Shown here in pieces: positions 5,544 through 9,319 of a stretch of 9,319 bases of DNA. Position 1 is the stretch's first letter; the number at the start of each line of letters is the position of its first letter. The stretch spans positions 1-9,319 of the forward strand of contig CALJDB010000244.1 in assembly GCA_938023775.1 (NCBI GenBank), given 5' to 3'. A program made the position numbers and the translations under genes. The notes beneath the pieces were generated by a model. That model was not told where the DNA came from and did not search any database. It saw nothing but the letters and a program-made list of their open reading frames with translations. This stretch comes from an uncultured Clostridia bacterium (lineage in GTDB: Bacteria; Bacillota; Clostridia; Oscillospirales; Oscillospiraceae).

Positions 5544-6311
5544 ATGCGGAATATCGCGCTGCGCCTGATGTATGACGGCTCGGCTTACCACGGCTGGCAG
5601 GTGCAGAAAACGGATGTCTCCGTCGCCGAAACGCTGGAGACCGCGCTGACGAAGGTCTGCGGCCACCGGGTCCACGCCGTCGGCTGCGGACGCACGGATG
5701 CGGGCGTCCACGCCCTGCGCTACTGCGCCAATTTTCGGACAGAGAGCCGCATCCCGACCGACCGGCTGCCCCTCGCCGTGAACGCCCTGCTCCCGCGGGA
5801 CATCGCGGTCGTGGACGCCGTGGACGCGCCGGAGGACTTCAACGCCATCGGCTCGTGCATCAAGAAAGAATATGTCTACAAAATCTTAAACCGCCGCATC
5901 CGGGACCCGTTTCTGGAAAAGCGCGTCTGCTTTTACCCCTCCCACCTCGATTTTGAGCAGTTCCGCGCCGCGGGGGAGGCGTTCGTCGGCACCCACGATT
6001 TCGCCGCGGTGCGCTCCGTCGGGACTGAGACGCGCACGACGGTGCGCACGGTGCACTGGTGCCGCGCGGAGCGGGAGGGCGACCTCTTTTCCGTCTACGT
6101 CTGCGCGGACGGCTTCCTTTATAATATGGTGCGCGCCATCGTCGGCACAATGGTCTACGCCGCTTACGGCAAGCTCCGCGCGGCGGACATCCCCGCCCTG
6201 CTGGAGACCGGCGACCGCCGCCTCACCGGACCCACCATGCCCCCGCAGGGGCTGTATATGAACCGGATATGGTACGAAGGTGCGGTTGGGCAAATGATGG
6301 CAAAGGATTAA
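5544..6311 (+). CDS. truA: tRNA pseudouridine(38-40) synthase TruA
   Basis: A cytoplasmic enzyme converting uridines 38, 39 and 40 of the tRNA anticodon arm to pseudouridine. The protein is 255 residues, the usual length. The N-terminal YDGSAYHGWQ (10-19) and the catalytic motif GRTDAGVHA, with the nucleophilic aspartate D52, are intact. The C-terminal half has the family motif FLYNMVR (191-197) followed by AIVGTM. A strong AAAGGAGG (5526-5533) lies ten bases before the ATG. It follows ecfT after 19 bases; the order ecfA1-ecfA2-ecfT-truA is a widely conserved Bacillota arrangement. No convincing terminator follows it. Confidence 0.96.
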   Translation: MRNIALRLMYDGSAYHGWQVQKTDVSVAETLETALTKVCGHRVHAVGCGRTDAGVHALRYCANFRTESRIPTDRLPLAVNALLPRDIAVVDAVDAPEDFNAIGSCIKKEYVYKILNRRIRDPFLEKRVCFYPSHLDFEQFRAAGEAFVGTHDFAAVRSVGTETRTTVRTVHWCRAEREGDLFSVYVCADGFLYNMVRAIVGTMVYAAYGKLRAADIPALLETGDRRLTGPTMPPQGLYMNRIWYEGAVGQMMAKD

Positions 6312-6412
6312 AAGCCTTTGTTCCCCCATCCGTGATGCAGATTTGACGGAAAGCTGTGGTATCGAATGGATACTGCGGCGCATAAACTTGAAAACGAATT
6401 GGTGAAAAACTG
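6312..6412 (+). other. Intergenic gap between truA and the DUF5711 gene
   Basis: A 101-base stretch visibly richer in A and T than the coding DNA around it. It opens with a weak inverted repeat overlapping the truA stop (CAAAGG 6301-6306, CCTTTG 6315-6320, 8-base loop) followed by only two T, so it is not a credible terminator. A good -35-like TTGACG lies at 6343-6348, but the best -10 candidate, GATACT at 6369-6374, is 20 bases away, which is too far for a standard sigma-A promoter. GGTGA at 6401-6405 is a plausible ribosome binding site for the next gene. Confidence 0.4.
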
Positions 6413-7570
6413 ATGGACGAAAAGCCGAAAAGCGAAAAAAAGCCGCCGGAGACGCGCAGCCGGAGCAAAACCCTCCGCCGCATCGGCGCGGGGCTGCTGA
6501 CGGCGCTGCTCATCGTGCTGGCGCTGCTGGTCTTCGTGTTCCGCGACCGGCTGACGGGCGAGGGACTGCGCGAGACCTTCGGCAAAAACGCCCCCGCGGA
6601 GCTGACGGACGAGACCTATACCTACGAGACCGGCTCCGGACAGGTCTTCGCCCCGGTGGGCGACGGGCTCGCCGTGGCGTCGTCCTCCGCCGTGCAGCTG
6701 CTGGACGAGCAGGGCGAGACCGTGTTCAAGCAGATCGTGAGCTACGGCGCGCCCGCCGCCTTCGGCGCGGACAAGGCAGCGCTGTTCTGCGACATCGGCG
6801 GAACGGGCTGCATTTACGTCACCGCCGCGGGCGAGAGCACCGCCGTGAAGCCGGAGGGCGAAATACTCTCCGCCTCGATAAGCGCCGCGGGCTGGTTCAC
6901 GCTCATCACGGAGGAAGCCGGCTACAAGGGGCTCGTCAGCGTTTATAACACCGCCTGCGAGCTGCAATACCGCTGGTGGTCCGGCTCCGGCTACGCGCTG
7001 AAGGCGGCGCTCAGCCCCAATAGCCGCACCCTCGCGGTGCTGACAGCCGACATGGAGGGCGGCTATGTCCGCTTCTTCCGGCTCACGAGTGAGACCGAGC
7101 TCGCGAGCGCGTTTTACGCGGACGAGCTGCTTTATGACCTCTATTTTATGGAAAACGACACCGTCTGCGCCGTCGGACAGGCCGCGGTGCGCTTCCTCGG
7201 AACGGACGGCGCGGAGCGCGGCAGCTTCTCCTTCGGCGAGAGCTACCTGATGGACTATGACCTCGGCAGCCGCGACTTCGCCGCGCTGTTCGTCAGCGAT
7301 TACCGCACGGGCGAGCGCGGGCGGCTCATTACGCTGGACTCCGCCGGCAATGTGCTCGGCACGGCGGAAACGGAGCGGAGCGTCACGAGCCTTTCCGCCC
7401 GCGGGCGGCAGCTCCTCGTGATGACGAGCGGGGACCTCAGCCTTTACAGCGACAGCCTCGTCCGGCAATACAGCAACGAAACGCTGATGACCGCCCGCCG
7501 CGCCATCCTGCGCGCAAAGGGCGATATTCTGCTGCTGGGCGCTTACAGCGCCGAGCGCTTCAGCTTTTGA
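6413..7570 (+). CDS. DUF5711 family membrane-anchored protein
   Basis: A 385-residue protein with a short charged cytoplasmic N-terminus (Lys/Glu/Pro/Arg rich, 1-23), one transmembrane helix (about 24-43) and a large extracytoplasmic domain. The ectodomain is built of repeated short beta-strand pairs with turn motifs (DGLAVASSSAVQLLDEQGE, SPNSRTLAVLT, SLYSDSLV), as in WD40 or PQQ-like beta-propellers. This resembles the DUF5711 family of Clostridia, whose function is not known; the propeller fold is inferred from the repeat pattern. No enzymatic motif is visible. GGTGA lies seven bases before the ATG. A CvpA-family gene follows after 29 bases, a pairing I associate with this clade. A role at the cell envelope is suggested by topology only. 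Confidence 0.8.
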   Translation: MDEKPKSEKKPPETRSRSKTLRRIGAGLLTALLIVLALLVFVFRDRLTGEGLRETFGKNAPAELTDETYTYETGSGQVFAPVGDGLAVASSSAVQLLDEQGETVFKQIVSYGAPAAFGADKAALFCDIGGTGCIYVTAAGESTAVKPEGEILSASISAAGWFTLITEEAGYKGLVSVYNTACELQYRWWSGSGYALKAALSPNSRTLAVLTADMEGGYVRFFRLTSETELASAFYADELLYDLYFMENDTVCAVGQAAVRFLGTDGAERGSFSFGESYLMDYDLGSRDFAALFVSDYRTGERGRLITLDSAGNVLGTAETERSVTSLSARGRQLLVMTSGDLSLYSDSLVRQYSNETLMTARRAILRAKGDILLLGAYSAERFSF

Positions 7571-7586
7571 AACGAGATAAAAAGTT

Positions 7587-7592
7587 AGGAGG
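7587..7592 (+). promoter_or_regulatory. Ribosome binding site fixing the CvpA start
   Basis: AGGAGG seven bases before ATG 7600. It argues against the in-frame TTG at 7567, which overlaps the DUF5711 stop codon and would prepend eleven hydrophilic residues to the first membrane helix. Confidence 0.85.
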
Positions 7593-7599
7593 ACGCAAT

Positions 7600-8325
7600 A
7601 TGAAAGCGATCATCGATCTGGTTCTGCTCGGCATCCTGATCCTCTGCGTTTGGGCGGGCTATAAAAAGGGTCTGCTCATGGGTATCGCGGGCATTTTGTG
7701 CATCGTGATCTCCGTTTACGGCGCGAATCTGCTGAGCAACGCCTTTTCCTATGACGTGGTGCCCGCGCTGCGGCCCTTTATCAGCGGCTATACGGAGAGC
7801 ATGCTCAAAACGGGCGACACGCCCGTCCGGCAGGAGATGGGCTGGGAGGACTACGACCTCACCGCCGAGGACCTGCTCGCGCAGTATCCGGAGCGCAAGG
7901 CGGAGTTCTGCACCGCCTGCTTCCGCGCCGTCGGCGTCAGCTCCCCCGCCGCGGAGCATCTGGCGGACAAGGCGATCGCCTACGCCGAGGATAACGGCGG
8001 CACGGTCACGAACGCCGTGGTACATACCCTGAGCAGTACGATCAGCTATGTGATGTGCTTCACACTGGCGTTTCTGCTCATCCTCATCATCCTGACCGTC
8101 ATCGGCAATCTGCCGAACCTCAGCTATAAGCTGCCGAACCTCGACTTGGTGAACGACATCGGCGGCGCGGTGCTGGGGCTCGTGCGCGGGCTGCTGTTCT
8201 GCGCGCTGCTGGTTTGGCTGCTGAAGTTTTTGGGGATCATCCTCGGGCAGGACACCCTTGCGGACTCCACCCTCGGCGGCTGGCTGCTAAAGCGCGACTT
8301 TTTCTTCAAATATCTCGGAATTTAA
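7600..8325 (+). CDS. CvpA family membrane protein
   Basis: A 241-residue integral membrane protein with four hydrophobic segments at about 3-19, 25-45, 148-170 and 188-214. The family features are the first two helices with an intervening YKKGLL turn and the C-terminal DIGGAVLGLVRGLL segment (186-199). E. coli CvpA is linked to colicin V production, and homologues elsewhere to envelope stress or bile tolerance; the molecular activity is unknown. A polar stretch of about 100 residues (46-147) separates helices 2 and 3, making this protein longer than the roughly 160-residue enterobacterial form. Start at ATG 7600 is supported by AGGAGG. It sits between the DUF5711 gene and a Clp ATPase gene, with gaps of 29 and 21 bases. 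Confidence 0.88.
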   Translation: MKAIIDLVLLGILILCVWAGYKKGLLMGIAGILCIVISVYGANLLSNAFSYDVVPALRPFISGYTESMLKTGDTPVRQEMGWEDYDLTAEDLLAQYPERKAEFCTACFRAVGVSSPAAEHLADKAIAYAEDNGGTVTNAVVHTLSSTISYVMCFTLAFLLILIILTVIGNLPNLSYKLPNLDLVNDIGGAVLGLVRGLLFCALLVWLLKFLGIILGQDTLADSTLGGWLLKRDFFFKYLGI

Positions 8326-8346
8326 CAGGAGACGGATAACTGCACT

Positions 8347-9319
8347 ATGGAACCTACGATCTGCGCACGCTGCAAGAAGAATGCGGCGGTGATCTTTATT
8401 ACAAAAATCGAGGGCAGCGAGACGAAAAACGAGGGGCTCTGCCTCAAGTGCGCCCGCGAGCTGCACATCAAGCCCGTGGACGATATCATTGCCAAAATGG
8501 GTCTCAGCGACGAGGACCTCGACACGCTTCAGGGCGACATGACGAGCTTTCTCCACGGCGAGGACCCCGACGCCCTTCCCGACGGCGGCGAGGACGACGG
8601 CAGCGCCGACGACGAGGGCAAGACCGCGACCTTCCCGTTCTTAAACCGCCTGATGGGACAGGCGAGCCGCAGCGAGGACGCCCCCGTCCCCGCCGACCCG
8701 GCGAAAAACCAGAATCCCGGCGCTTCCGCCCCCGGCGGCAAGGAGAGCCGCCCGAAGCGCAAGTTTCTGGACGCTTACTGCATCAACCTCACGGACCGCG
8801 CCCGCGCCGGAAAGCTCGACCAGATGATCGGACGCGAGGAGGAGCTCGAGCGCGTCATCCAGATTCTGAACCGCCGCCAGAAGAACAACCCCTGTCTCAT
8901 CGGCGAGCCCGGCGTCGGCAAGACCGCCATCGCCGAGGGGCTTGCCCAGCGCATTGCGGCGGGGCAGGTGCCCTACAAGCTTGCGGAAAAGGAGGTCTGG
9001 CTTTTAGACCTCACCGCGCTCGTCGCCGGAACGCAGTTCCGCGGTCAGTTTGAGTCGCGCATGAAGGGGCTCATTCAGGAGATCACGCGCGAGGGCAACG
9101 TCATTTTAGTCATCGATGAGATTCACAACATCGTCGGCGCGGGCGACGCCGAGGGCAGCATGAACGCCGCCAATATCCTAAAGCCCGCCCTCTCCCGCGG
9201 GGAAATTCAGGTCATCGGCGCGACGACCTTCACCGAATACCGCAAGCACATCGAAAAAGACGCCGCGCTCGAGCGCCGCTTCCAGCCCGTCACGGTCGCG
9301 GAGCCGAGCATCGACGACA
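8347..9319 (+). CDS. ClpE-like AAA+ ATPase with N-terminal zinc finger (3' truncated by window)
   Basis: The first 324 residues of a Clp/HSP100 chaperone subunit that unfolds proteins, probably for ClpP; the reading frame is open at the right edge. The N-terminus has a zinc-finger pattern CARC (6-9) and CLKC (32-35), as in ClpE and McsA, then a helical stretch to about 65 and an acidic, Gly/Pro-rich linker (about 67-137). The first AAA+ domain starts near 139 ([24 protein letters not shown]). It has Walker A GEPGVGKT (186-193), Walker B VIDE (D257/E258), a GATT sensor-1 region (T293/T294) and an arginine-finger ERRF (309-312). The Clp_N repeat domain of ClpA/ClpC is absent, which favours a ClpE-like assignment; a UVR domain and second ATPase domain would lie beyond the window. 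The ATG is the first start after the in-frame stop of cvpA. The ribosome binding site is weak or distant (AGGAG 8327-8331, 15 bases; CGGA 8333-8336, 10 bases). Confidence 0.92.
   Translation, partial: MEPTICARCKKNAAVIFITKIEGSETKNEGLCLKCARELHIKPVDDIIAKMGLSDEDLDTLQGDMTSFLHGEDPDALPDGGEDDGSADDEGKTATFPFLNRLMGQASRSEDAPVPADPAKNQNPGASAPGGKESRPKRKFLDAYCINLTDRARAGKLDQMIGREEELERVIQILNRRQKNNPCLIGEPGVGKTAIAEGLAQRIAAGQVPYKLAEKEVWLLDLTALVAGTQFRGQFESRMKGLIQEITREGNVILVIDEIHNIVGAGDAEGSMNAANILKPALSRGEIQVIGATTFTEYRKHIEKDAALERRFQPVTVAEPSIDD

Noticed and set aside
6301..6320. Inverted repeat at the end of truA as a terminator
   Set aside because: Only a 6-bp mixed stem with an 8-base loop, followed by TT and then a C run, so it lacks both stem strength and a U-tract.
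6308..7468. Long antisense reading frame (386 codons) opposite the DUF5711 gene
   Set aside because: GC-rich codon usage on the sense strand suppresses stops on the other strand. The translation is rich in Arg/Ala/His/Gly with no domain, and no ribosome binding site was seen.
7567..7599. Upstream TTG start for the CvpA gene overlapping the DUF5711 stop
   Set aside because: The AGGAGG at 7587-7592 lies downstream of that TTG and is optimally placed for ATG 7600; the extension is hydrophilic and not typical of the family.
8448..9053. 201-codon plus-strand reading frame inside the Clp gene
   Set aside because: It is out of frame with the clear zinc finger and Walker motifs and encodes Arg/Pro-rich nonsense.

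Overview
The window reads as ordinary chromosomal DNA of a GC-rich member of the Bacillota (class Clostridia, most likely an Oscillospiraceae-type gut anaerobe). This is inferred from the gene content: a DUF4349 lipoprotein, a group II ECF transporter core followed by truA, a DUF5711-CvpA-Clp cluster, and a Clp ATPase with a CxxC/CxxC N-terminus. AGGAGG-type ribosome binding sites and GC-rich third codon positions fit this. I see no mobile element, CRISPR array, rRNA, tRNA or phage gene. The window contains nine genes; eight are complete and the last runs off the right edge.

Left part (1-2143). A DUF4349 lipoprotein gene (92-1078, +) converges on a small secreted, membrane-anchored protein with two SH3-like repeats (1215-1967, -). 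The 136-bp gap between them holds a strong GC-rich hairpin. It is a canonical intrinsic terminator for the minus-strand gene and may also stop plus-strand transcription. The minus-strand gene and the next plus-strand operon diverge from a 176-bp region that carries a sigma-A-like promoter in each direction.

Middle part (2144-6311, +). This is a compact operon with gaps of at most about 20 bp: a PUA-less RlmI-type SAM-dependent methyltransferase, ecfA1, ecfA2, ecfT and truA. EcfA1, EcfA2 and EcfT form the shared energising module of vitamin and metal ECF transporters. No substrate-binding S component is present, so the module presumably serves S components encoded elsewhere. The methyltransferase and TruA are both predicted RNA modification enzymes, so the operon mixes RNA modification with cofactor uptake.

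Right part (6413-9319, +). After a locally AT-richer 101-bp gap come a membrane-anchored DUF5711 protein with a predicted beta-propeller-like ectodomain, a four-helix CvpA-family membrane protein, and a ClpE-like AAA+ chaperone with an N-terminal zinc finger, cut off inside its first ATPase domain. These three are closely spaced and probably co-transcribed.

I did not find a clearly new biological system. The points most worth a second look are the uncharacterised DUF5711-CvpA-Clp trio, the duplicated SH3-like protein with a PKTG motif, the helically phased direct repeats in the divergent promoter region, and the long imperfect hairpin just ahead of the DUF4349 start.
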